From positions 62,001-126,000 of the forward strand of contig NZ_MWWT01000009.1 of the NCBI RefSeq assembly GCF_002259705.1: a stretch of DNA of 64,000 nt, in the 5' to 3' direction. The notes under the pieces were generated by a model, which did not search any database, had not been told where the DNA came from, and was given only the letters and a program-made list of their open reading frames with translations. A program made the translations under genes and the position numbers. Shown here piece after piece: positions 8,727 to 16,153 of this stretch (its first letter is position 1; every line of letters starts with the position of its first letter). Origin of the DNA: Alloscardovia macacae (GTDB taxonomy: Bacteria; Actinomycetota; Actinomycetes; Actinomycetales; Bifidobacteriaceae).

Positions 8727-8895
8727 TGAGAATCTCATCGCAGATGATGAAAAAGACTTCGATACACTCATCACCCTGCTCAAAGCGGGAAACATTCTCG
8801 CTGCTCTTATCGACGTGAATGATACGACGGGCGGTATCGAGAAGCGATGGAACAAAATCATAGAAAATATAGAGAAAGGACGCTCGCATGAGTGA
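8727..8895 (+). other. Open frame beside attL lacking a proper start codon
   Basis: After a TAG inside attL the frame is open (ENLIADDEKDFDTLITLL...) and ends at 8895, overlapping the next gene by 8 bp as coupled phage genes do. No ATG occurs; the only GTG is at 8815 and lacks an RBS. It looks like the 3' part of a phage gene that lost its beginning at the attachment site. Joining attP does not restore a start, because the same TAG is present in attR. Confidence 0.35.
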
Positions 8896-9427
8896 GTTCG
8901 ATTATTCACATATTCCAGACGACCAGTTGAGGCGCTCTATAGCACTCTTAACGGTCTTGCAGGAGAATGCGAAGACGGCTATCGATGCGGCAAAAGCGGA
9001 GGCTGTGCGCCGTGAGATTGGCCTCGACCAGGCTGAGGACGTGCATTTTAACGGACAGAGCGCGGGCACACTCTCCTATTCGAAGGCGACGGAAGGCAGC
9101 TACTACGTAGACGACCCTATCGCCTACGCCTATTATCTGCAGCGAATGGGCTATGAGGTGATGACCGAGGAACTGCCTTATCCAAAGTGTGAGGCATGGG
9201 AGAAGAGTTTTCTGAAGGCTCGCGTGTTCGAAGACTTATTCGACACTCAGACGGGACTCATCGTGAAAGCAAGCGGCCAGATGCCCGACGGAGTGAAGAA
9301 GCGCGCGGGGCGAGGCGAGACAGTCGTGTTCAAGAAGAATAAGAGTGTGACGGCTCACCTGTTCGAGATAGCTACACCGGATGACGTGGTCAAGCTGATA
9401 AGTGGAACGGAGAACGAGAATGCATAA
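8888..9427 (+). CDS. Prophage early protein of unknown function
   Basis: 179 residues. The first 50 residues are helical and charged (HIPDDQLRRSIALLTVLQEN, then AIDAAKAEAVRREIG). A mixed alpha/beta part follows with SFLKARVFEDLFD and VVFKKNKSVTAHLFEI. It is soluble, with no cysteine cluster or known catalytic motif that I can see. It is the first full gene of the rightward early operon leading to RecT and SSB, so a role in recombination or replication is plausible by position only. RBS GAAAGGA at good spacing. Confidence 0.7.
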   Translation: MSEFDYSHIPDDQLRRSIALLTVLQENAKTAIDAAKAEAVRREIGLDQAEDVHFNGQSAGTLSYSKATEGSYYVDDPIAYAYYLQRMGYEVMTEELPYPKCEAWEKSFLKARVFEDLFDTQTGLIVKASGQMPDGVKKRAGRGETVVFKKNKSVTAHLFEIATPDDVVKLISGTENENA

Positions 9428-9599
9428 AAGCAAGAAACCGCCGCGCTTCGCGCGAATCCGTCGCCAGATGGCTTTCTGGTGGCATTACACACAGTTTATA
9501 CTTCATCTCATCTCGCTCGGAGAATTCGTCTACGCGGAAATCTGTGCAGAAGAGAAATACGGCAAGCTCCTCTCGAAAGAAGAACTAGATGAGCGTTAA
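9420..9599 (+). CDS. Small prophage protein, unknown
   Basis: 59 residues starting at ATG 9420, which has GGAG 7 nt upstream and overlaps the previous stop by 8 bp. The N-terminus is strongly basic (MHKSKKPPRFARIRRQ), followed by an aromatic, hydrophobic helix (FWWHYTQFILHLISLGEFV) that could sit in a membrane, and an acidic tail. Conservation cannot be judged here; the coupled position supports translation. Confidence 0.55.
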   Translation: MHKSKKPPRFARIRRQMAFWWHYTQFILHLISLGEFVYAEICAEEKYGKLLSKEELDER

Positions 9600-10047
9600 A
9601 CTGCCACGAATTCAAGTAGAGACCATGGTGGATATGCTGCACGCGCTCCAGGAAGACCTGAAGCGAGATAAGCAGCAGGCACCGTGGATTAACACGGAAT
9701 ACAAGTGCCATCAGATGGAAAAGATAAAAACAGCGCTCCTCGTAGCACTCGACGCGGAGGAAGCGGAACGTCAATCGATGGGCGCGGATGGGAAAGGATG
9801 GAAAACGATGGGAAAGGATGGGAAAGGATGGAAAACGATGAACAAAGTGACGAAGTATGCTCTCGATGCGAAAGAATACATGGATATCACGCAAGCGTTA
9901 AGCACGATGCGCACGCAGATAGAGGAACGTATGGATCCTTACATTGTGAATGAGGATTTCGCGTACTACTATCTGACGGCTTACGCGCTGAAGGTGCTTG
10001 AGGGCGCGCAAGCTGTTTCTACGTTCGAGAAGAAGGAGGATGAATAG
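9589..10047 (+). CDS. Prophage early protein with an internal GKGWKTM repeat
   Basis: 152 residues, largely helical. The middle carries DGKGWKTM twice (about residues 67-84), encoded by two identical 24-bp blocks separated by 6 bp. The repeat is in frame and adds a basic/Trp-rich insert to an otherwise ordinary helical protein, so it is probably a recent duplication. The start overlaps the previous stop by 11 bp. Lies directly before recT with a one-nucleotide gap, so possibly a recombination accessory factor. No known domain recognised. Confidence 0.65.
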   Translation: MSVKLPRIQVETMVDMLHALQEDLKRDKQQAPWINTEYKCHQMEKIKTALLVALDAEEAERQSMGADGKGWKTMGKDGKGWKTMNKVTKYALDAKEYMDITQALSTMRTQIEERMDPYIVNEDFAYYYLTAYALKVLEGAQAVSTFEKKEDE

Positions 10048-10048
10048 T

Positions 10049-10960
10049 ATGAGTACTGTTCTTGCGATTCGTGATGACCAGACGGAGTTTGACGACCGTC
10101 AGCTGGCTGCGTTGGCTCAGCTGGGTGTGCAGGATGCTGCTCCGGCTGATTTAGCACTGTTTTTCAATCAGGCGCAGCGCACGGGCTTGAACCCGTTTAG
10201 CCGGCAGATTTACATGATTGGGCGCCGCAGCGGCGGCCAGGTGAAGCAGACGATTCAGGTGGGCATCGATGGGCTTAGGCTCGTGGCTCGGCGTGCTGCT
10301 GACCGTGCTGGCGAAGTACTCAGCATGGAGGATACTCTCTGGGCTGATGCGAGTGGCCAATGGCATGACTTGTGGCTGTCTCCTCAGCCTCCTGCAGCGG
10401 CGAAGGTGACGGTGATTCGTGGTGGTGGCCGGTTTAGCGCTGTGGCCATGTTTAGTGAATACGCACAGTCCTATAACGGGAAGCTGAGTGGCGTGTGGGC
10501 GTCGAAGCCGGCTCTCATGATAGCGAAGTGTGCGGAGGCGCTCGCCCTACGTAAGGCCTTCCCTGCTGACCTCTCGAACCTGTATACGGATGATGAGATG
10601 AGCACGGCCGAGCCAGTTTCGCAGGCTACACCGCGGGAGCGAGTTCAGGATTCAAACGCACAAGCTACCGCGGGACTGCAGGCGAACGTGAACGCTCTGC
10701 TCAAGGAGGCGGGCGTATCATCTCGGCAGGAAGCAGGCGCAGCATTAAGCTACCTCGTCGGCCACACGGTCAGTGGCGCACACGAATTGACCGTCGCGCA
10801 AGCACGCGAAATCATCAACCCACGCAGGCTCGATGCCACACGGCAGAAGATACGCGACTATCTCACCGAACAGGCACAAAAGGTCGAACAGAGCGAGCAG
10901 GTCATAGACGTGGAAGTCGTCCAGGACGAGCTGACAGAGGAAGGAGAAGCGCATGTTTAG
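10049..10960 (+). CDS. recT: RecT-family single-strand annealing protein
   Basis: 303 residues. The RecT/Bet core is visible in LALFFNQAQRTGLNPFSRQI, then IGRRSGGQVKQTIQVGIDG, SKPALMIAKCAEALALRKAF and LYTDDEM. Such proteins anneal complementary single strands during phage recombination and replication. AAGGAGG lies 9 nt before ATG 10049, which decides the start over the upstream frame extension. The C-terminal third is variable and helical. It is coupled to SSB downstream (8-bp overlap). No exonuclease partner (RecE/YqaJ) is seen next to it. Confidence 0.93.
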   Translation: MSTVLAIRDDQTEFDDRQLAALAQLGVQDAAPADLALFFNQAQRTGLNPFSRQIYMIGRRSGGQVKQTIQVGIDGLRLVARRAADRAGEVLSMEDTLWADASGQWHDLWLSPQPPAAAKVTVIRGGGRFSAVAMFSEYAQSYNGKLSGVWASKPALMIAKCAEALALRKAFPADLSNLYTDDEMSTAEPVSQATPRERVQDSNAQATAGLQANVNALLKEAGVSSRQEAGAALSYLVGHTVSGAHELTVAQAREIINPRRLDATRQKIRDYLTEQAQKVEQSEQVIDVEVVQDELTEEGEAHV

Positions 10961-11447
10961 CGCGCACATACAGGGCATCGCAGGAGGCAATGCAGAAACG
11001 CGGCAGGCTGGCCAGACGAGCGTAACGAGCGTGAGTATCGCGGTAGACCAGTCCTACTATTCGCGTGAACGCAAGGAGCGCGTGAAGAAGGATCCTGACA
11101 CCGTCTGGGTACGCTTGCAGGCGTTCGACGGGTATAAGGCTGACCTGATGAGTCTGGTGCAGAAGGGGCAGATAGTGGACGCGACGGGGAACTTCGAAGT
11201 CGTCGCGTATACGGATAAAAACGGGGCTCACAGGCTCTCCTACCAGATGACTGTAACGAGTATAGCCATCGTCCCGAAGCGCCCTCAGAATGGGCAGAAT
11301 AGTCCTCTGGCTGCACCTGCGAGCGCGGCGGCGTATCAGGCTCCGCAGCCTCAGGGGCAGTCTGAGGGTTGGCCGGCTGCGAATTCGTATATTGGTCAGA
11401 CTGACCCGTGGGGTGTTCCGGCTGATGCGGAGAATATCGAGTTCTAG
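10953..11447 (+). CDS. ssb: Phage single-stranded DNA-binding protein
   Basis: 164 residues. The N-terminal OB-fold region includes VSIAVDQSYY, TVWVRLQAFDGYKADLMSLV and KGQIVDATGNFEV. A Pro/Gln/Ala-rich linker follows and the tail is acidic (VPADAENIEF). The tip ends EF rather than the common PF of bacterial SSB, so interaction with host partners may be weaker. It acts with RecT at replication or recombination forks. Overlaps recT by 8 bp, indicating translational coupling. Confidence 0.88.
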   Translation: MFSAHIQGIAGGNAETRQAGQTSVTSVSIAVDQSYYSRERKERVKKDPDTVWVRLQAFDGYKADLMSLVQKGQIVDATGNFEVVAYTDKNGAHRLSYQMTVTSIAIVPKRPQNGQNSPLAAPASAAAYQAPQPQGQSEGWPAANSYIGQTDPWGVPADAENIEF

Positions 11448-11672
11448 CTGGGGTGTGTGGATGGTCTCCGTGTTCGCTTTGGGTCGTGTGTGGCGACTGG
11501 AAGTGAACACGGAGAATGTTCACTTTGAGACCTCATAAAAAAGTTATCCACACTCATGTTCATTTCGTGTTAACTGTTTGTGAGGTTTCGTGTTCTGTTT
11601 TCCGCGGATTGTGGAAAACTATTGTTGTCTGCTGCGAGCGCGGCTGCTCGTGGCTTCCGTAAGGAGTTTATC
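11448..11672 (+). promoter_or_regulatory. Leader of the replication gene: competing hairpins and two DnaA-box matches
   Basis: TCTCCGTGTTC (11465-11475) is complementary to GAACACGGAGA (11505-11515). The latter overlaps a second palindrome AGTGAACA / TGTTCACT (11502-11509 and 11517-11524), so only one of the two stems can form. Downstream are TTATCCACA (11544-11552) and, on the other strand, TTTTCCACA (11610-11618), both fitting the DnaA-box consensus TTWTNCACA. The layout suggests control of the replication gene, by attenuation, operator binding or host DnaA. Confidence 0.55.
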
Positions 11673-12248
11673 ATGCGTATTCGAGTTATACGACCGTCGT
11701 TTTATTCGTCGGAAAGCCTTGGAAATGTTAGTGTTTGGGCGCGCTACCTGTTCATTTGCCTGTGGAGTTATGTGGCTGATAATGGCGTGGGGCGGGATAA
11801 TGCGCGTCTGATTCGTGGTGAATGCTTCCCGTTCGATGGTGAGGATATTTTGCCGGAGATTGAGTCGGCGCTCGATGAATTAGAGGCTGTCGGCTGCATT
11901 ATTCGCTACGACTGGAAAGGTAAAAGGCTTCTGTGGGTGGAGAAGTTTCTTGACTATCAAGACCCGAAGAGGCCTTCGAAGCCACTGTTTCCAACGCTTC
12001 GAGAGATTGAGCTTATGGCCGGGGACAAAACGGTGGACACCACCGACATGTTAGTGGCCACCACTGATATGTACGTGGCCTCCACTGACATGTCCGTGGA
12101 CACCGGGGACAAATCGGTGCCGAATAACGAATATCGAATAACGAATAACGGTAAGAAAAATAAAAAAGAAAAAAATCGAAAAATTGAAAATGTGAACATC
12201 ACACACGAACGCACACCCATCCCACCACGCTACCAGCGCACACACTAA
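11673..12248 (+). CDS. Phage replication initiation-type protein (contains candidate origin)
   Basis: 191 residues from ATG 11673 (RBS AAGGAG). The N-terminal 110 residues (MRIRVIRPSFYSSESLGN, WARYLFICLWSYVADNGVGR, EIESALDELEAVGCIIRY) form the winged-helix type found at the start of many phage replication proteins and DnaD-like loaders. Residues about 121-149 are a seven-residue repeat (VDTTDML, VATTDMY, VASTDMS, VDTGDKS) encoded by 21-bp DNA repeats, then a Lys/Asn-rich AT-rich stretch. Lambda O is a precedent for an origin within an initiator gene. No helicase-loader gene is recognised nearby. Confidence 0.75.
   Translation: MRIRVIRPSFYSSESLGNVSVWARYLFICLWSYVADNGVGRDNARLIRGECFPFDGEDILPEIESALDELEAVGCIIRYDWKGKRLLWVEKFLDYQDPKRPSKPLFPTLREIELMAGDKTVDTTDMLVATTDMYVASTDMSVDTGDKSVPNNEYRITNNGKKNKKEKNRKIENVNITHERTPIPPRYQRTH
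12034..12200. repeat. Candidate phage replication origin: four 21-bp iterons, 7-bp repeats and AT-rich tract
   Basis: Four 21-bp units begin at 12034, 12055, 12076 and 12097 with consensus TGGMCWCCACTGACATGTNNG (the fourth is diverged), and an 18-bp partial unit lies just before. They are followed by four 7-bp units of CGAATAA (12121-12148) and then about 50 bp that are almost only A/T with few G. Iterons beside an AT-rich unwinding region inside the initiator gene are the textbook lambda-type origin layout; function here is inferred. Confidence 0.6.
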
Positions 12249-12268
12249 ACGAAAGGATCTACTCACTC

Positions 12269-12988
12269 ATGCTCCCAGCACTCACCCCAGCTCAGCGCCA
12301 CGACTACCTGCAGCTACTCCACCAGCTGCCAACCACCCTCTACGCCCTCAAGCAGATAGCAGAAAAGAAGGCCAGCCCAGTCACACCCACCGCGCCCCAC
12401 GCACACACCGCACCAAGCACCGCGCCCACGCCCATCAACATGAGCGCCCTCACCGCCTACGAAAACCTCGCCACTCTCACACGCGACATCGCCCAGCATT
12501 ACGAATACCAGCGCATACACGTGCAGGATGAAGCACGCGCCATCGCCCAACACGCCACCAGCCTCACCACGCAGGACGACGCCATACTCTACTACACAAG
12601 CCTCAGCGAGAGCATGAAACACGCACACGCCATCACCGAGCCGAGCGAAGCCGAATACATCGGCACATGCCCCGAATGCACACACACCTGCTTCATCCAC
12701 GAAGGCGAAACCACACACACATGCAGCCACTGCCACAATGCGCTCGACATAGACACCATGCGCAGCCAGCTCGCCCGAGAACGCGCCACACTCCTCAACA
12801 CGCACACCATCACAGGCAAACCCACACAAATAGCCCGCGCCATCAACACACTCGCAGGGACCAAACTCAAAGCAAACACACTCCGCCAATGGATCAAACG
12901 CGGCACCATACACTACACACAGGAAGGAAAAAACACATACACCATCAACGCACACGACATCCTCAACAAAACCAACCCGCCAGCTTGA
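12269..12988 (+). CDS. Prophage zinc-ribbon plus helix-turn-helix protein
   Basis: 239 residues. The N-terminal half is helical. A four-Cys zinc ribbon is visible (CPECTHTCFIHEG, then HTCSHCHNALD, about residues 132-156). The C-terminal 60 residues look like a MerR/excisionase-like wHTH: KPTQIARAINTLAG, LKANTLRQWIKRGTI, YTINAHDIL. A DNA-binding regulator or replication accessory is the best guess. Plus-strand composition becomes extremely C- and A-rich here, and stays so through the HNH gene. Confidence 0.65.
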   Translation: MLPALTPAQRHDYLQLLHQLPTTLYALKQIAEKKASPVTPTAPHAHTAPSTAPTPINMSALTAYENLATLTRDIAQHYEYQRIHVQDEARAIAQHATSLTTQDDAILYYTSLSESMKHAHAITEPSEAEYIGTCPECTHTCFIHEGETTHTCSHCHNALDIDTMRSQLARERATLLNTHTITGKPTQIARAINTLAGTKLKANTLRQWIKRGTIHYTQEGKNTYTINAHDILNKTNPPA

Positions 12989-13107
12989 CAAACACCCACT
13001 GTCACGATTTAATAAGTAGAGTAGCCATCAGCATACGCAGGTGGCTCTCAAACTTACAGCGCCAACGAAGCACGCACCCACCACACACAAACACAAAAGA
13101 CACACCC

Positions 13108-13431
13108 ATGCCCACCAAACCCAACCCACGCCGAGCCAACAGCCACCGCCGCAACACCATCCGCACACGACTCCTCGCACAAACAAACGGAGAACCCACC
13201 TGCGCACTCTGCGGCAAACCCATCAACCCAACCATAAAAACCCCACACCCCATGAGCCTCGAAATAGACGAAATAATACCCGTCAGCAAAGGCGGCAACC
13301 CACTCGACATAACCAACTGCCAACTCACCCACCGCGCATGCAACCAAACCAAAGGAAACAAAACAGGCATAACACACATCACCCAACCCCACCAAACAAA
13401 AACAGAAACAAAAAACAGTCGAAAATGGTAA
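13108..13431 (+). CDS. Small phage HNH endonuclease
   Basis: 107 residues. It has a CALCGKPI zinc knuckle with a second half in THRACNQTKGNK, and a betabeta-alpha core LEIDEIIPVSKGGNPLDITNCQ. The usual DH of the HNH motif reads DE here (IDEIIP), which may affect activity; the second His (TH) and Asn are present. Phage HNH proteins next to the terminase genes assist cos cleavage during packaging. Here it lies upstream of a candidate cos palindrome, but terminase genes are 2.3 kb further on. The ATG at 13108 begins the recognisable protein; no strong RBS. Confidence 0.78.
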   Translation: MPTKPNPRRANSHRRNTIRTRLLAQTNGEPTCALCGKPINPTIKTPHPMSLEIDEIIPVSKGGNPLDITNCQLTHRACNQTKGNKTGITHITQPHQTKTETKNSRKW

Positions 13432-13457
13432 AAACAAACAACACACCACGCCACCCA

Positions 13458-13472
13458 GGGGGACGCACCCCC
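13458..13472. other. Candidate cos-type palindrome
   Basis: GGGGG-ACGCA-CCCCC lies in a non-coding gap directly after the HNH gene. A G/C-run palindrome at this place is a plausible packaging site, but it could equally be a weak hairpin. No direct evidence. Confidence 0.25.
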
Positions 13473-13534
13473 ACAAAACCACGCTTAGCCACCACGGCGA
13501 AAGGGCTAAATACCCCCGAACCCTAAAAACCTCA

Positions 13535-13561
13535 AAACCACCCTAAAAAGGTGGTTTTTTC
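13535..13561 (+). terminator. Rho-independent terminator
   Basis: AAAACCACC-ctaaaaa-GGTGGTTTTTT is a perfect hairpin with a T run. It separates the early operon from the ParB-DUF4417 gene. Confidence 0.9.
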
Positions 13562-13585
13562 GCGTCTTAGAGAGGAGAACAAGCG

Positions 13586-14620
13586 ATGCGCATAGAAGAC
13601 ATCATCCCCTACGAGAAAAACGCGAGACACAACGAAAAAGCTATCCCCAAAGTAGCCGAAAGCATCCGCCAGTTCGGACTGCGCGGCAGTATCGTCCTCG
13701 AGTCCAAAACCAACCCCGTTATAGTCACCGGCCACACGCGCGTGGCTGCCATGAAATCGCTCGGCTGGAGCGAAGTACCCGACGACCACATCGAATACTG
13801 CGACGGACTCTCTAAGGACGAAATAGACGCCTTCCGCATCGTCGATAACAAGACTGGCGAAATCAGCACGTGGAACATAGCCCTCCTCAAAGCTGAAACA
13901 AAACGCCTCAACCTCACTAATGGGAAACTCGACTTCACAAAATACGGATTCAAACCAAAAAACGTCAAACCCTACGGAGCAGAACGAGAACGCACCGGCG
14001 ACTATTACAACCTCACCATATGCGACCGCACACGCTGCATAGACGACGGGTATCCCCTCCTCAACGGTACCGAATACGTGCCCACAGATCTACTCGGCTT
14101 CAACTATGCAAAAAGCGACACTAAGCCAGAAGGCAAAAGCCTACACTTCTTCCTCGATGACTACCAGTTCGAACGAATCTGGAACAATCCGAAAGAATAC
14201 ATGCCCCTGTTACGCAAGTATGAGGCAGTACTCACTCCCGACTGGAGTCTCTATAGGGATATGCCGCTTCCTATGCAAGCGTGGAATATTTACCGCGCTC
14301 GCGCTATCGGCGACTACTGGGAGCGTGAAGGCCTGACCGTCATCCCTACCCTCTCGTGGAGTGACCGCGAGTCTTTCAGTTTCTGTTTCAAGGGCATTCC
14401 GAAGGACTCTACCGTCGCCGTGAGTACGGTAGGCGTGAAAAACGATACAGAAGCGTGGCAGCTCTTCCGCGAGGGCATGTGGAAAGCTATACAGGAAGTC
14501 CAACCGAGCCACATTCTCCTCTACGGGGGAAACATCGACTTCGATTTTAAACACATTCCAGTAACCGAATACGCCAACAGTGTCACCACGCGCTGGAGCG
14601 GTAAAGAGAAAAGAGACTAG
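13586..14620 (+). CDS. ParB/Srx nuclease-like domain fused to DUF4417
   Basis: 344 residues. The first 110 match a phage ParB-like nuclease domain: IIPYEKNARHNEKAIPKVAESI, then NPVIVTGHTRVAAMKSLG and FRIVDNKTGE. From about residue 180 the protein resembles DUF4417: LLGFNYAKSD, KSLHFFLDDYQFERIWNNP, YRDMPLPMQAWNIYRARAIG, HILLYGGNIDFDF. ParB-like proteins of this type sit beside phage methylases and terminases and may nick or methylate-sense DNA; DUF4417 has no assigned function. RBS GAGAGGAGAA. Directly followed by the zincin gene. Confidence 0.82.
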   Translation: MRIEDIIPYEKNARHNEKAIPKVAESIRQFGLRGSIVLESKTNPVIVTGHTRVAAMKSLGWSEVPDDHIEYCDGLSKDEIDAFRIVDNKTGEISTWNIALLKAETKRLNLTNGKLDFTKYGFKPKNVKPYGAERERTGDYYNLTICDRTRCIDDGYPLLNGTEYVPTDLLGFNYAKSDTKPEGKSLHFFLDDYQFERIWNNPKEYMPLLRKYEAVLTPDWSLYRDMPLPMQAWNIYRARAIGDYWEREGLTVIPTLSWSDRESFSFCFKGIPKDSTVAVSTVGVKNDTEAWQLFREGMWKAIQEVQPSHILLYGGNIDFDFKHIPVTEYANSVTTRWSGKEKRD

Positions 14621-14622
14621 AC

Positions 14623-15321
14623 ATGGGTGGACGAGGAAGCACATACAATCATTCCTCCGGTTCTGAAGGCCAACCATATCGTGGTAAGTTTGTTACAGGA
14701 TCTGGTCATGCTGGCATAGACCAGCTCGCACGTAATGCTGGATTTTCAAAAGTAATCGTAAGTGAAGAATATGCAAAACGACTTGATTCTGATAAACACG
14801 CTCCACAGCTACTAGGAGCTATGCTGTATAATATCAGTAAAGTCGAACGCATATTCCATGTCCTGCAGGATAATAAGACTGAGCTTGTTATCGCGCCAGC
14901 GCGGCGTAAAACTACTATTGCATCAATGCGAGTAGATAATTCACGCATGCAGATTACTTCACAAATGACATCGAAGGACATTATTAATGCTACACGTGAT
15001 GGCATTAAGGAGAAATGGTTCTCGAAAAGTGGAAGCACGTCGAAAGTGAACCAAGTCATAGCCCACGTGCCGCTGCACGAGTACGGGCATAGCGTCGCGA
15101 ATCAGTTCCATAAGCGCACTGGGAAAGACTTAACGCGTGCAGTACGCAAAGAACTGGGATATAATAAGAAACTACCTAACGTAAGTACGTATGGTGAGAG
15201 AAGTTCTCACGAGTGGCTCGCTGAAACCTTTGCCCAGGCATTCGGTACAGGCGGGCAACAGTCGGAGGCTACGCGAGCCTTAAAGAAGGTACTACGCGAG
15301 CAAGGTGGCTACAATGTTTAA
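14623..15321 (+). CDS. Putative phage zincin metallopeptidase (MGGRGS-type effector)
   Basis: 232 residues. The N-terminus MGGRGSTYN is of the type seen on several phage-borne effector and head proteins. The catalytic site is HEYGH at residues 152-156, with a candidate third ligand Glu197 in SSHEWLAETFAQAFG, a gluzincin/metallopeptidase-toxin arrangement. No signal peptide. It could process capsid proteins or act as a toxin. Composition is more AT-rich than ParB-DUF4417. The gene starts 2 bp after the preceding stop and is followed after 14 bp by a small acidic protein gene. Confidence 0.75.
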   Translation: MGGRGSTYNHSSGSEGQPYRGKFVTGSGHAGIDQLARNAGFSKVIVSEEYAKRLDSDKHAPQLLGAMLYNISKVERIFHVLQDNKTELVIAPARRKTTIASMRVDNSRMQITSQMTSKDIINATRDGIKEKWFSKSGSTSKVNQVIAHVPLHEYGHSVANQFHKRTGKDLTRAVRKELGYNKKLPNVSTYGERSSHEWLAETFAQAFGTGGQQSEATRALKKVLREQGGYNV

Positions 15322-15335
15322 GGATGTGAAGTATC

Positions 15336-15671
15336 ATGATGTTACCAGATAGAAAAGCATTTTACTGGAGACAGAAGCAGGAGTGGTTTACAACTAACGA
15401 GAATGGCGAGGATGTTCTTACTGACGCTGCTCCAGAGATTGCTCGGAAATCATTTGAGCGTTATCAGCTCTTCATGAAGATTACATGCGATGATGAAGAT
15501 AGGCTCCTTGATGGAGAAGTTACTCCTGCGTATCAGGCTTATCGTGATTTTATTCTCAAGACTGAAGGCGTGGATATTCTTGCCGACGAAGAAGAGGAAA
15601 AATGGGAAGGCGAAGATAAACCTATCATTCCTTTTACTATCGATGATGACGAGGATGATTTCGAGGACTAG
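15336..15671 (+). CDS. Small acidic prophage protein (possible partner of the zincin)
   Basis: 111 residues, strongly acidic, ending in DDDEDDFED. No known domain. It is AT-rich like the metallopeptidase gene before it, and the two are closed off by a terminator, forming a two-gene cassette between ParB-DUF4417 and the terminase genes. An inhibitor or immunity role is an inference from arrangement and charge. Two adjacent ATGs (15336 and 15339) could serve as start. Confidence 0.6.
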   Translation: MMLPDRKAFYWRQKQEWFTTNENGEDVLTDAAPEIARKSFERYQLFMKITCDDEDRLLDGEVTPAYQAYRDFILKTEGVDILADEEEEKWEGEDKPIIPFTIDDDEDDFED

Positions 15672-15688
15672 TCATCGCTATATGTGTT

Positions 15689-15713
15689 AAGCCACCTTTC
15701 GGGGTGGCTTTTC
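15689..15713 (+). terminator. Rho-independent terminator
   Basis: AAGCCACC-tttcgg-GGTGGCTTTTC. It ends the metallopeptidase/acidic-protein cassette just before the terminase operon. Confidence 0.85.
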
Positions 15714-15736
15714 TATTGCCCGGGAGGTTACGCACA

Positions 15737-16153
15737 ATGGTTGATGTTCCTGAGCTAGTGGCGTCTGACCCATCGAAGCGTGCGCGTTGGGATGCTATTA
15801 CGGCTGGCTGTGAGGTGTCTGCTGAGGCTGCGCCTGTGATTTGTACGCTGATTTACTGGTATGAGATTCAAGATCAGTGTATGCGTGATATTACGGCTGA
15901 TGATGGTATTCATGTGTCGTATATGAATGAGGTGGGTGATGTGAAGGCGCTACCTCAGATAGGCGTGATGAAGCAGGCTAGTGCGGAGATTCGTGCGATT
16001 GAGAAGCGGCTCTATCATGCGGAGAAGCCTCTGCTGGTGCGGCGTGAGGATACTGGTTCGCATACTGTTGTGCCTGCTTTTGAGCGTGCGCGTAAGCGGC
16101 GTGAGGGTAAGATAGTGGAGCTTCGTAGTGCGAGGAGGGCTATTGCATCATGA
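15737..16153 (+). CDS. Terminase small subunit
   Basis: 138 residues from ATG 15737 (RBS GGGAGG). Sequence is helical (VPELVASDPSKRARWDAITA, then MKQASAEIRAIEKRL) and overlaps the large-subunit start by 4 bp, which is the main support; the family of P27-like small terminases is similar in size. It would recognise the packaging site on phage DNA. Codons are mostly T/G-ending, in sharp contrast to the C/A-rich genes upstream. Confidence 0.75.
   Translation: MVDVPELVASDPSKRARWDAITAGCEVSAEAAPVICTLIYWYEIQDQCMRDITADDGIHVSYMNEVGDVKALPQIGVMKQASAEIRAIEKRLYHAEKPLLVRREDTGSHTVVPAFERARKRREGKIVELRSARRAIAS

Noticed and set aside
12667-13107. N-terminal extension of the HNH gene frame
   Set aside because: The His/Thr/Pro-rich sequence is a shadow of the zinc-ribbon/HTH gene; the recognisable HNH protein starts at 13108.
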